From CAIUPE01 sp037131735 (GTDB lineage Bacteria; Pseudomonadota; Alphaproteobacteria; Rhizobiales; Beijerinckiaceae): a stretch of DNA of 64,000 nt. This document shows, in pieces, positions 1 through 8,160 of this stretch (positions within the stretch are counted from its first letter, which is position 1; every line of letters starts with the position of its first letter). Location of the stretch: NCBI GenBank assembly GCA_037131735.1, contig JBAXQM010000001.1:248001-312000 (forward strand), read 5' to 3'. The position numbers were made by a program, and so were the translations under genes. Below the pieces are notes generated by a model, which worked only from the letters and a program-made list of their open reading frames with translations, made no database searches and was not told the DNA's origin.

Positions 1-2456
1 TTGTAAAATGGTTTACGAAGCGTGGCTGGTCACCGCACCCGCATCAACTTGCACTTCTAAAGAATACACAAGAACAAAAGAATACGCTTTTGATTGCACC
101 CACCGGAGCGGGTAAAACACTCGCAGGCTTTCTGCCAAGCCTTGTCGATTTATCGACGCGTAAAGATCGTAAAAAATCAAAATCAATTCACACACTCTAT
201 ATATCGCCGCTCAAAGCCCTTGCGGTCGATATTGAACGAAATCTCGAATTTCCGATTAGAGATCTTGGCCTCGATATACGCGTCGAAACAAGAACCGGTG
301 ATACACCAACCGCAAAGCGCGCGAGACAGGTTCAGCGACCTCCGGACATTCTGCTAACAACACCCGAACAAGTCTCCCTCTTGTTGGCCCATCGTGAGGC
401 CACGAATTTTTTTGCAAATCTGAAAATCATCATAATCGATGAACTCCACGCCATCGCGCCCACCAAAAGGGGTGAGCTGTTATCACTAGCGCTCGCACGT
501 TTGCGGCAACATGCACCAGGCCTCGCGACGATCGGCCTATCGGCGACGGTCAGAAATAAAGATGAACTCCGAAGCTATCTCGTTGCACAAGATAACGAAG
601 AGAAGCTTGCCGAACTGATTGAAGTTGAGGAGCGTATAAAACCCCAAATCCAAATTTTAAAATCCAATACTAAATTGCCTTTGGCTGGCCATACGGCTTT
701 ATCTTCAATGATTGAAATCTACGAGGCTATTGTGGCGCATCATATGTGCCTCGTATTTGTTAATACGCGGATGCAAGCTGAATTCGTGTTTCAGGCGCTA
801 TGGAAGCTGAATGAAAAAGCGATTCCCATCGCCTTGCATCACGGCTCGCTTGATAAAGGCCAGCGACGGAAGGTCGAAGCAGCGATGGCTGAGGAAAAGC
901 TCCGCGCCATTGTTTGCACCGCAACTTTGGATCTCGGAATTGATTGGGGTGATGTTGATCTCGTGATTAATGTCGGCGCACCTAAGGGATCGAGTCGTCT
1001 GATGCAACGAATTGGCCGTTCCAATCATCGTTTTGATCAACCCTCCGAAGCACTGCTCGTTCCCGCCAATCGATTTGAATCGCTCGAATGCCAAGCCGCC
1101 CTCGGCGCGATTGACGATAAAGAGCAAGATACGGCGTCACTGCGCATAGAGTCGCTTGATGTGCTCGCGCAGCATATTCTTGGTATGGCCTGTGCCGGGG
1201 GATTTAACGCCGACGATCTATATAGAGAGATTACTAGCGCCTATCCCTATCGCAAGTTGGCACGTCTAACTTTTGATAGCGTCCTCGACTTTGTAGCGAC
1301 GGGGGGCTATGCGCTAAGGGCTTACGATAATTTTGCGCGATTGAAGTGCGGTCGTGACACGATATGGCGGATCAGCCACGCGCAAGCCGCTCTCCGCTAT
1401 CGTATGAATGTTGGCACGATCATCGAAAGCACGATGGTAACTGTACGCTTTGGAAAACTGAGCCAAACCGGCCAGATACGCTCAAGTGGTCGCAAACTCG
1501 GACAAATCGAAGATTACTTTGCCGAAAATCTTACGCCGGGTGATACGTTTCTCTTCGGTGGCGAGGTCGTGAAATTCGAAGCGCTCAGTGCGAATGACGT
1601 TATTGTCTCGCGCGCCGCTCAAAAGACGATACCCAAAATCCCCGTCTATTCGGGAGGACGATTTCCTCTCTCGACGTATCTTGCAAAGCGCGTGCGCGAG
1701 ATCATCGCCAAGCCTCAATCATGGGCCAAGTTACCCTTTGAGGTTTCGGAATGGCTTACGTGGCAAAAAGATAAATCGATCATACCGAAGCAAGATCAAT
1801 TTCTCGTCGAATGCTTTCCGGAAAAAGGAAAACACTATCTCGTGCTCTATCCGTTTGAAGGACGCCTTGCTCATCAAACTCTGGGTATTTTGCTGACAAA
1901 GAGACTGGAGCGCTTGAGCTTGAAGCCCCTCGGATTCGTCTGCAATGATTATGGCCTCGCAATATGGGCCGTTGACGACATTGGTACTGCCATCGAGAAA
2001 CAGCCGAAATTACTGTCTGACCTACTAGCTGAAGATATGCTAGGCGATGATCTCGAAGCATGGTTAGAGGAGAGCTCAATCATGCGTCGAGCTTTTCGTA
2101 ATTGCGCCATCATCTCAGGCCTCGTTGAAAAACAATTGCCAGGCGAAAGACGAAAAACACGAAGCCTAACAATTTCAAGCGACTTGATCTATGATGTATT
2201 GCGGCGTTATCAGCCTGACCATATTCTTCTCAAGGCGGCTCGCGCTGATGCGGCCTACGAAATGCTTGATCTTTCGCGGCTGAACGAGACCTTGGGACGA
2301 CTCTCGGGGCATATTATCTTCAAAAAACTTGAAAAATTATCTCCGCTTTCAATTGCGATGATTCTCGAGATTGGTCGTGAGACGGTTTATGGTGATGGTG
2401 TGGAAGCTCTGCTCGCAGAAGCTGAAGCCGAATATCTCGCCGAGGCTCTTTCGTGA
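1..2456 (+). CDS. DNA-ligase-associated DEXH-box helicase, Lhr family (5' end missing)
   Basis: An ATP-dependent SF2 helicase of the Lhr-like type found beside bacterial ATP-dependent DNA ligases, presumed to act in DNA repair. The frame is open from base 3 to the window edge and the sequence before the Walker A motif reads like the family N-terminus, so only a few residues are probably missing. Visible motifs: APTGAGKT around visible residue 31, DELH around 146, LSATV around 180 and QRIGRSN around 335, followed by the long Lhr C-terminal region. About 817 residues are visible. Its stop overlaps the GTG start of the next gene by four bases, so the two are translationally coupled. The ligase and exonuclease partners would lie upstream, outside the window. 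Confidence 0.9.
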   Translation, partial: VKWFTKRGWSPHPHQLALLKNTQEQKNTLLIAPTGAGKTLAGFLPSLVDLSTRKDRKKSKSIHTLYISPLKALAVDIERNLEFPIRDLGLDIRVETRTGDTPTAKRARQVQRPPDILLTTPEQVSLLLAHREATNFFANLKIIIIDELHAIAPTKRGELLSLALARLRQHAPGLATIGLSATVRNKDELRSYLVAQDNEEKLAELIEVEERIKPQIQILKSNTKLPLAGHTALSSMIEIYEAIVAHHMCLVFVNTRMQAEFVFQALWKLNEKAIPIALHHGSLDKGQRRKVEAAMAEEKLRAIVCTATLDLGIDWGDVDLVINVGAPKGSSRLMQRIGRSNHRFDQPSEALLVPANRFESLECQAALGAIDDKEQDTASLRIESLDVLAQHILGMACAGGFNADDLYREITSAYPYRKLARLTFDSVLDFVATGGYALRAYDNFARLKCGRDTIWRISHAQAALRYRMNVGTIIESTMVTVRFGKLSQTGQIRSSGRKLGQIEDYFAENLTPGDTFLFGGEVVKFEALSANDVIVSRAAQKTIPKIPVYSGGRFPLSTYLAKRVREIIAKPQSWAKLPFEVSEWLTWQKDKSIIPKQDQFLVECFPEKGKHYLVLYPFEGRLAHQTLGILLTKRLERLSLKPLGFVCNDYGLAIWAVDDIGTAIEKQPKLLSDLLAEDMLGDDLEAWLEESSIMRRAFRNCAIISGLVEKQLPGERRKTRSLTISSDLIYDVLRRYQPDHILLKAARADAAYEMLDLSRLNETLGRLSGHIIFKKLEKLSPLSIAMILEIGRETVYGDGVEALLAEAEAEYLAEALS

Positions 2457-3160
2457 CGTCTGACAGCAAAAATGACAAGAGCTATTTCACGCTGGGCGAT
2501 CTTCGGTTGGAGCCCGATTATAGCGGCGCGCTTTATGCACCTGATTTTGAAGCTTTGATTGTTGCTGACTTGCATTTTGAGAAAGCGTCAACGCTTTATG
2601 AGAGAACCGGATCGGCATATCCGCCCTTCGATACGCATGACACGCTATTGCGATTAGAAGATACGATAAATCGCCATCGCCCGAAGCGTCTCATCTTTCT
2701 TGGTGATACATGGCATGATGAATTTGGCTTTGCCCGCATGCAGTCAGCCGATCATCAACTGATAAAGGTTCTAATTACGCGAACGGAGACAGTCTTTGTA
2801 TCAGGAAATCACGACGAGAGTGCTGTCGGGAGCGGCGGGCCTGCCATGATTTCAGAAATCAAACTCGGTGATGTGGTTTTAAGACATGAACCGCAAGAGG
2901 ACACCAATAGATATCAAATCTGTGGCCACTTCCATCCCGTCGCGAAATTGATCCAGAAAGGTAGAGCGATCCGCCGCCGATGCTTTTTTATATCCGATAG
3001 ACAATGTATTCTTCCAGCAATGGGCACCTTGACTGGAGGGCTAAATTGTCTCGACCCCGTATATGATCGCTTTATAAGCCGTGAAAATCGCCGCGCCATA
3101 CTCTTGGGACGTCACCGCCTATTTCATCTTGGGATGAAAACATTGCTCCCTGATCGATAG
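2453..3160 (+). CDS. pdeM: Ligase-associated metallophosphoesterase, PdeM-like
   Basis: A calcineurin-like metallophosphoesterase of the type encoded in the ligase-exonuclease-helicase repair cassette; its substrate in the cell is not settled. The metal-binding motifs appear in order: ADLHF near residue 37, GDTWHDE near 83, GNHDE near 117 and GHFHP near 156. At 235 residues it has the family length. The GTG start lies in a GTGA overlap with the helicase stop, which fixes the start and implies coupled translation. The gene converges with the sulfur-transport module on the other strand. Family assignment is firm; the role in repair is inferred from the helicase neighbour. Confidence 0.85.
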   Translation: MTSDSKNDKSYFTLGDLRLEPDYSGALYAPDFEALIVADLHFEKASTLYERTGSAYPPFDTHDTLLRLEDTINRHRPKRLIFLGDTWHDEFGFARMQSADHQLIKVLITRTETVFVSGNHDESAVGSGGPAMISEIKLGDVVLRHEPQEDTNRYQICGHFHPVAKLIQKGRAIRRRCFFISDRQCILPAMGTLTGGLNCLDPVYDRFISRENRRAILLGRHRLFHLGMKTLLPDR

Positions 3161-3192
3161 TAAGAGACCACGAAGCAGCAGATCGTTCCGCT

Positions 3193-4254
3193 TCACTTTC
3201 GTTTTAAGATAAATGAAGCACCAAATCCTGAACCTATCGCCAAAAGCGCCGTTGCGAGTCCATAGAGTAACGTATTGTTTTGGGCTGCCAGCGCAATCCA
3301 GCCTTCCCATGGTGGCAGCGCGGAAAGCGAAAGTTTTTCAGGAATAGCTTCGCTCTTCCCCCCGATAAATGACATCATCAGTGAGAATAAAAACCGAAGG
3401 GCAACACCAAAAATTAATAATGCGAGGGCCAATCGAAATCGAACGCCTTTAATATAGAGACCAGCGATTGCACCAAGATGAGCGCCTACAACGCCCCCAA
3501 AAATCAACGGAACAGCGAGAACGAGATCAATCGCGTGGTTATAGACAGCGTGAAGAATAGTCGCACTGAACATCGTAAAAAAGATTTGGACTTGTGATGC
3601 CGCAACAGCCGCGCGCGTTGGAAGATGAAAAAGATAAATAAGTGCTGGGACAAACATGAAGCCACCGCCAACGCCCAAGACCGAGCCGATCATTCCGATA
3701 ATGATGGAGAGAATGAGAAGAGGCGGTAGACTGATCGATAGATCAAATTTCGGAAAATATTGCCGGGCGCCAAGTTGTGATAACCAAAGCTGTACGAGAT
3801 TTGAAGCGGGACCTTCATCTGTGTTTGGCGATTTATCTTTGAAAGCTTTCAGACTTTCCTTCAGCATCAAGATCCCGACGCTTCCCAGAAGAATGACATA
3901 GGACCAACCGACGAACACATCAAATTGTCCGGCTTTGGAAAGGCGATTGAAAACACCAATACCGATGATGGTTCCGATCATTGCGCCGATGAGAAGATAA
4001 AACGTGAGTGTTTTATCAATAAGATTGGCGCGCCACGCCGTTGCTGTTCCGAAACTGGCGGCAGCGACAAGTTGCGCCGAACCCGTTGCAACGGCGATGG
4101 TTGGGGGGACGCCAAGAAATATGAGTAGCGGCGTCATGAGAAAACCACCGCCAACTCCAAAGAGTCCCGATATCACGCCAATCAATAATCCAATGCCGGC
4201 GACAATGACGATATTCACCCAGACGCCGGCAATAGGGAGTATGACATCAAACAT
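3193..4254 (-). CDS. TauE/SafE (TSUP) family sulfite/sulfonate exporter-like permease
   Basis: A polytopic inner-membrane protein of the TSUP family, whose members move sulfite, sulfoacetate or other small anions. The sequence shows two related blocks with the glycine-rich signature, GLFGVGGGFLMTP near residue 30 and VLGVGGGFMFVPAL near 190, the internal duplication typical of TauE/SafE. At 353 residues it is longer than minimal members, with a soluble stretch between the halves and an extra C-terminal membrane segment ending in basic residues. It is the last gene of a three-gene leftward operon, three bases after the YeeE-like gene, which points to a reduced sulfur compound as substrate. Confidence 0.85.
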   Translation of the reverse strand: MFDVILPIAGVWVNIVIVAGIGLLIGVISGLFGVGGGFLMTPLLIFLGVPPTIAVATGSAQLVAAASFGTATAWRANLIDKTLTFYLLIGAMIGTIIGIGVFNRLSKAGQFDVFVGWSYVILLGSVGILMLKESLKAFKDKSPNTDEGPASNLVQLWLSQLGARQYFPKFDLSISLPPLLILSIIIGMIGSVLGVGGGFMFVPALIYLFHLPTRAAVAASQVQIFFTMFSATILHAVYNHAIDLVLAVPLIFGGVVGAHLGAIAGLYIKGVRFRLALALLIFGVALRFLFSLMMSFIGGKSEAIPEKLSLSALPPWEGWIALAAQNNTLLYGLATALLAIGSGFGASFILKRK

Positions 4255-4257
4255 GAA

Positions 4258-4683
4258 TTAAACCGGATGAAATCGTTGATAGGTTTTTTCGAGACCCATA
4301 CCCGCGATCATCGCCATAACGAAAATGAGTGTTTTGGTCTCACCTGTTGCCAATGAAACAATTGCGGGACCGGGGCAAAAACCTGAAAGACCCCAGCCAA
4401 TACCGAAAAGAGCACTGCCAAGGATCAATTTTAAATCAATCATTTTAAGATCGCTTAAAATGATGGCGCGGCCCATGAGGCTTGCTGTCCAATTTCGTGA
4501 AATACGAAAAGCGAAAAAGGACAGAAGAACCGCTCCGCCCATAACAAAAGCAAGCGACGGGTCCCATGATTCTGTCACATCAAGAAAGCCGATCACTTTC
4601 CCGGGATCAGTCATCCCGCTGATGAGAAGGCCAAGGCCAAAAAGAAGACCAACAAAAAATTCGCTGATGCGTCTTATCATCAT
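4258..4683 (-). CDS. YeeE/YedE-type membrane subunit, DUF6691 (PmpB-like)
   Basis: A small (141 residue) inner-membrane protein that matches one half of the YeeE/YedE (TsuA) thiosulfate transporter fold. It has about four hydrophobic segments and the conserved cysteine motif SGFCPGPAI near residue 103; in TsuA such cysteines line the thiosulfate path. Its ATG overlaps the stop of the upstream partner by four bases (4680-4683), so the two halves are probably made in equal amounts and pair in the membrane. The split arrangement resembles the pmpA-pmpB genes of bigR-type sulfide-detoxification operons, but no BigR-type repressor or persulfide dioxygenase gene is present here. Confidence 0.8.
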   Translation of the reverse strand: MMIRRISEFFVGLLFGLGLLISGMTDPGKVIGFLDVTESWDPSLAFVMGGAVLLSFFAFRISRNWTASLMGRAIILSDLKMIDLKLILGSALFGIGWGLSGFCPGPAIVSLATGETKTLIFVMAMIAGMGLEKTYQRFHPV

Positions 4684-5117
4684 GCCGCCACCTGAATTCT
4701 ATGCATCAGCCAAACGGTCAACATTCCAAAGGCCATGAAGGTTAAAGTGGCGATGATTGAGCGCGGAGAGAGGCGCGCAATACCACATACGCCGTGACCG
4801 CTTGTACATCCATTGCCGAGGCTCGTACCAAAACCAACCAGAAGACCAGCAAAAACTAGTCCGAGAAGTGATTGATCGATCCGAACCGATGGCATGAAGC
4901 CTACAAGCTTTGCCAGAATAGGCGCGGCGATCAGACCGGCTAAAAAGCTTAGCCGCCAGCCACGGTCGCCTTTGGCTGAGCCGATCAGGCCACCGAGAAT
5001 ACTGCTTACGCCCATGATGCGGCCATGAAGGAGGATGAAGGCCGCTGCTGCCAAGCCGATCAAAAGGCCGCCGGAAAAGGCTGATAATGGTGAAAACTGC
5101 GACCAGTCGATTGTCAC
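4680..5117 (-). CDS. YeeE/YedE-type membrane subunit (PmpA-like)
   Basis: The first gene of the leftward sulfur module and the second half of a split YeeE/YedE transporter. The 145-residue protein has about four membrane segments and the signature GNGCTSGHGVCGIARLS near residues 103-119, with two conserved cysteines expected to handle thiosulfate or another sulfane-sulfur compound. It overlaps the PmpB-like gene by four bases. The promoter should lie in the 86 bases between 5118 and 5203, downstream of the coiled-coil gene on the same strand; read-through from that gene is also possible. Transport of a reduced sulfur species is inferred from the family. Confidence 0.82.
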   Translation of the reverse strand: MTIDWSQFSPLSAFSGGLLIGLAAAAFILLHGRIMGVSSILGGLIGSAKGDRGWRLSFLAGLIAAPILAKLVGFMPSVRIDQSLLGLVFAGLLVGFGTSLGNGCTSGHGVCGIARLSPRSIIATLTFMAFGMLTVWLMHRIQVAA

Positions 5118-5203
5118 ATCTTACTCCCTGTATTGTCCGGAGTATCGATGCCAGAAAAGACGACCGCTTCGCAACTGCAGGTGGTTCTTTTTGTGAAGGC
5201 TGC

Positions 5204-6061
5204 TTAATTTCTGCCCTGTTCAGTGCGGGAAAAGGCACGAGCTGCCGCCGCGCGCGCGGCAGCCAGAGCGCGTCGGGGATCAATTGTGTGAGCCATTTCT
5301 TCGCCGACGTCAGAAAGACTGAGATTGACGGATTGCATGCCCTGCGGCCATTCCGCGATGGCGGAGCTCGTCTCAATACTGCGCGCTTCCATCAGACTAT
5401 ATTCAACACGTGATAATCGGTCGATACATCGTTCAATCGTTGCATGAATTGCTGCGAGAGACGCAACGAGCTTCCGATTTTCGGAATGATTAGTTTCACG
5501 CAAGGCAACTAGCTGCTCCGATATTTTTTCAAACTGCTCTTTTTCGACCGACACTCCGCGGTCTATTGCCTTTCGCATTTGAGAAAGATGATCATCGATG
5601 TGTGAAAGGTGTTTTGCATCTTTTTCACTTTTTGCTTCGATGAGTTTCGTCAAAGCAGACCATTGGGCAACGGTTTCATCACGCTTTTTTAATCCCGCAT
5701 TCCGCTCAATGGTCGTGCAGCTTTTCTCAATTTCATAAATGATGGCGATCAGACTGGGTGACTCGCTGATCGCGCGCTCACTTTGATTGAGACGCGAAAC
5801 ACAGGCCTCCAAAGTTATGAGAGCTAAGCCTAGACGGGAGAGGGTGTGATCATAACCGGTTGTTCCGTAGAGCTGACCGATACGCCGACGCAGCCGTTCC
5901 AAAACTCTGTCAGCTGATTCGGACATATCCATTTCGACCTTGTCCTGAAGGCGTGTTTGCTCGGCAACGATTGCTTCAAGATCAATAGAGCTATGCAAAG
6001 GCGGCGTATCTCGCTGGGGGTCTGAAGAGTCCTCGTTAGGAGGGAAAGGGGGAAATGGCAT
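5204..6061 (-). CDS. Uncharacterised coiled-coil protein, possibly polarity/cell-cycle related
   Basis: I cannot assign this protein to a named family. From the ATG at 6061 it is 285 residues: a proline- and acid-rich N-terminus (PFPPFPPNED), a long stretch of charged heptad-like helix over about residues 30-240, and an Arg/Ala-rich end (DPRRALAAARAAAARAFSR). That end resembles the R/A-rich stretch of cytoplasmic parts of PodJ-like polarity proteins, but there is no membrane segment or Sel1 repeat, so the likeness is weak. A TTG at 6079 could add six residues; neither start has a clear Shine-Dalgarno. A CtrA-type box lies 91-105 bases upstream. A cell-cycle role is inference. Confidence 0.6.
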   Translation of the reverse strand: MPFPPFPPNEDSSDPQRDTPPLHSSIDLEAIVAEQTRLQDKVEMDMSESADRVLERLRRRIGQLYGTTGYDHTLSRLGLALITLEACVSRLNQSERAISESPSLIAIIYEIEKSCTTIERNAGLKKRDETVAQWSALTKLIEAKSEKDAKHLSHIDDHLSQMRKAIDRGVSVEKEQFEKISEQLVALRETNHSENRKLVASLAAIHATIERCIDRLSRVEYSLMEARSIETSSAIAEWPQGMQSVNLSLSDVGEEMAHTIDPRRALAAARAAAARAFSRTEQGRN

Positions 6062-6408
6062 CGCGGTCCGGACATCCAATCGAGAGATTTCAAGGGCGCA
6101 AAATATAAAGGGATGAGGTCAAAAACTGCCTAAGATATTGGAAATTCGAGGTTAATTTCAGGTTAATTTTATTCAAAACTGATCAATTTGACCTAAGGAA
6201 AGAGCCTAAATTGCCCTAAGGGCAGCTCTTTGGTTAAAAGGAACCTCTAAGATCGGCTCGAAGATTTCATAAAATTTTTTTATGCGCCCCATAAATCGTG
6301 GCTAATTTTCAGTTGACGTTAAGGAAAAATGGGAAGAACTTCTGCGCGTATAAAATTAGTTTACAATTTTTAGTTGCATTTGTGATGGTGATTGTAGGGA
6401 GTAGTACA
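6062..6408. other. AT-rich intergenic control region between divergent genes
   Basis: A 347-base, visibly AT-rich gap between the coiled-coil gene and the MerR gene. It holds a tandem AGGTTAATTT repeat that forms a CtrA-type box (listed separately), a TATATT on the minus strand at 6102-6107 that could be a -10 for the coiled-coil gene, and the MerR Shine-Dalgarno at the right end. An open frame continues upstream of the MerR start to 6298, but it lacks a ribosome-binding site and reads unlike any protein. No RNA gene is visible. Confidence 0.6.
6152..6166 (-). promoter_or_regulatory. CtrA-type binding box, TTAA-N7-TTAA
   Basis: On the minus strand the sequence reads TTAACCTGAAATTAACC, a perfect match to the alphaproteobacterial CtrA full-site consensus TTAA-N7-TTAAC, created by two copies of a 10-base repeat with an 11-base period. 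It lies 91-105 bases upstream of the coiled-coil gene start and about 245 bases before the MerR start. Binding is inferred; CtrA itself is not encoded in the window, and a well-spaced -10 next to the box is not obvious. Confidence 0.45.
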
Positions 6409-6837
6409 GTGGCAAAAGTGTCTGCATTGGCAAAGCGTTCCACCGCCACCCGCTCGACGGGGACCAAAAAAGCGAAATCAGCAAAATACGAAGAGCATTT
6501 CTACACGATCGGGGACTTGTCCCGTGAGTTTGGCGTAACACTTCGTACTTTGCGTTTTTATGAAGATCGCGGATTGATCAAGCCAAAACGGTCTGGCTTG
6601 ACCCGTCTTTACAACGAAACCGCAAGAACACGCGTCCAGGAAGTGATCAACGCGACCCGGCTCGGGTTTACGCTTACCGAAATCCTTGACCTCATGGGTA
6701 AAGATGGCGGCGGCAAGCCAAAAGCCTTGAAACTGTCAAAGACGCAAATTGCACAACAATTGGCCCAGCTTGAGCAGCAAAAGGCCGAAGTTGAAAAGGC
6801 GATTAGCCGTCTCAAATCAATGCAGCGGGCTGCTTAA
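6409..6837 (+). CDS. MerR-family transcriptional regulator
   Basis: A 142-residue DNA-binding regulator. After a basic Ser/Thr/Lys-rich leader it has the MerR winged helix-turn-helix (YTIGDLSREFGVTLRTLRFY, about residues 30-50), the wing RGLIKPKR and a C-terminal dimerisation coiled coil (about 105-140). It lacks the cysteines of metal-sensing MerR proteins. I place the start at GTG 6409 because AGGGAG sits about seven bases before it; a longer frame from 6298 has no such signal. The gene directly precedes the thiolase and FadB genes in the same direction, the position of regulators of acyl-CoA degradation in this class, so control of those genes is likely but inferred. Confidence 0.85.
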   Translation: MAKVSALAKRSTATRSTGTKKAKSAKYEEHFYTIGDLSREFGVTLRTLRFYEDRGLIKPKRSGLTRLYNETARTRVQEVINATRLGFTLTEILDLMGKDGGGKPKALKLSKTQIAQQLAQLEQQKAEVEKAISRLKSMQRAA

Positions 6838-6877
6838 GCCAGAGCGCTGCAGCTGCATTGATGCGCTTACCCATAAA

Positions 6878-6895
6878 GGGTAGGTTTCCCTACCC
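6878..6895 (+). promoter_or_regulatory. Short perfect hairpin before the thiolase gene
   Basis: GGGTAGG and CCTACCC form a seven-base stem around a TTTC loop in the 102-base gap between the MerR gene and the thiolase. There is no T-run behind it, so it is a poor intrinsic terminator. A dyad of this kind just upstream of a probable MerR target could be an operator, but its spacing is shorter than the usual MerR site. Confidence 0.35.
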
Positions 6896-6939
6896 CGCCG
6901 CTTGTCTGGGCAATTAGAGCGGCTGGGTGGAGGGTAAAG

Positions 6940-8148
6940 ATGCGCGACGCGTTTATCTACGATCATGTGAGAACGCCGCGCGGGCGCGGGAAACCGGATG
7001 GCGCCCTCCATGAGGTCACGGCACTGGCGCTTGCCGCCCATGTCCTCAAATCGCTGAATGCGCGGAATTCCTTCGATCCCTCATACCTTGACGATGTCGT
7101 TCTTGGCTGCGTCGATCCCGTGGGCGAAGCGGGGGGTGATATTGCGCGTGCCGCTGCTCTTGTCGCTGGATATGGGATCACGGTGCCCGGTGTTCAAATC
7201 AATCGCTTTTGTGCCTCGGGTCTCGACGCCGTCAATTTTGCGGCAAGTCAAATCATGGCTGGGCAGCAAGAGCTCGCCATTGCGGGCGGTGTCGAATCGA
7301 TGAGCCGCATCGGTATTGGCGCCTCGGGTGGCGCATGGGCCGCCGATCCATCCATCGCGATACCCGCTTATTTTATGCCGCAGGGTATTTCCGCCGATCT
7401 GATTGCCACCAAATATGGCTTTGATCGTGAAACGGTTGATCGCTTTGCGGCGGAAAGCCAAAGACGCGCTGCGTTAGCCTGGGCGGAGTCACGATTCACG
7501 AAATCGGTCGCGCTGGTTACCGACGTAAACGGCCTCACGCTTCTCGATCATGATGAGCATATGCGGCCATCTACAACTGTCGAAACACTTTCGGCTCTTA
7601 AGCCCTCATTTGCCGCACTGGCAGAACAGGCGGGCTTTGGTGCGGTTGCTTTGCAAGCGCATCCCGACATTGAGTTTATCGATCACGTTCATCATGCGGG
7701 CAACTCATCCGGTATTGTTGATGGTGCTGCAGCAGTACTCATCGGATCATTAGAAGCGGGCCAAAGATACGGGTTAACGCCGCGTGCGCGTATTCGGGCT
7801 TTTGCCAATATCGGATCTGATCCGGCATTGATGTTAACCGGCCCCGTCGATGTAACTAAAAAACTACTTAAGAACGCCGGTTTGAAAATTTCTGATATCG
7901 ATCTTTTTGAAGTGAACGAAGCCTTCGCCTCTGTTGTGTTGCGCTATATGCAAGCCTTTAATCTTGATCCCGCGAGTGTAAATCCAAATGGCGGCGCCAT
8001 TGCTATGGGGCATCCGCTTGGTGCGACGGGGGCTATGATTTTGGGAACAGCACTTGATGAACTTGAGCGTTCACAAAAAACACGAGCGCTCATCACGCTC
8101 TGCATTGGCGCCGGCATGGGCACGGCAACTGTGATCGAACGTATTTAA
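6940..8148 (+). CDS. fadA: Acetyl-CoA C-acetyltransferase / 3-ketoacyl-CoA thiolase
   Basis: A 402-residue thiolase that cleaves 3-ketoacyl-CoA with CoA, releasing acetyl-CoA, or runs in reverse. The catalytic residues are in place: nucleophile Cys91 in NRFCASG, His358 in GHPLGATGA and Cys388 in CIGAGMG. A good GGAGG precedes the ATG. The gene is 12 bases upstream of the FadB-type gene, so the two almost certainly form an operon and the products probably act as the trifunctional beta-oxidation complex. Acetoacetyl-CoA thiolase activity (PhaA/AtoB) is the main alternative, but the FadB partner favours fatty-acid oxidation. Confidence 0.9.
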   Translation: MRDAFIYDHVRTPRGRGKPDGALHEVTALALAAHVLKSLNARNSFDPSYLDDVVLGCVDPVGEAGGDIARAAALVAGYGITVPGVQINRFCASGLDAVNFAASQIMAGQQELAIAGGVESMSRIGIGASGGAWAADPSIAIPAYFMPQGISADLIATKYGFDRETVDRFAAESQRRAALAWAESRFTKSVALVTDVNGLTLLDHDEHMRPSTTVETLSALKPSFAALAEQAGFGAVALQAHPDIEFIDHVHHAGNSSGIVDGAAAVLIGSLEAGQRYGLTPRARIRAFANIGSDPALMLTGPVDVTKKLLKNAGLKISDIDLFEVNEAFASVVLRYMQAFNLDPASVNPNGGAIAMGHPLGATGAMILGTALDELERSQKTRALITLCIGAGMGTATVIERI

Positions 8149-8160
8149 AGGCAATTTAAA

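Noticed and set aside
3161..3192. Terminator between pdeM and the TauE/SafE gene
   Set aside because: Only a five-base GAAGC/GCTTC match with a long loop near the gap; too weak to list.
4699..5376. 225-residue frame on the minus strand across the PmpA-like gene
   Set aside because: It is a shadow of two real genes in another frame, with very high Arg/Ser content and no motif.
6298..6408. 37-residue N-terminal extension of the MerR protein
   Set aside because: No ribosome-binding site, untypical residues, and a good Shine-Dalgarno precedes GTG 6409.
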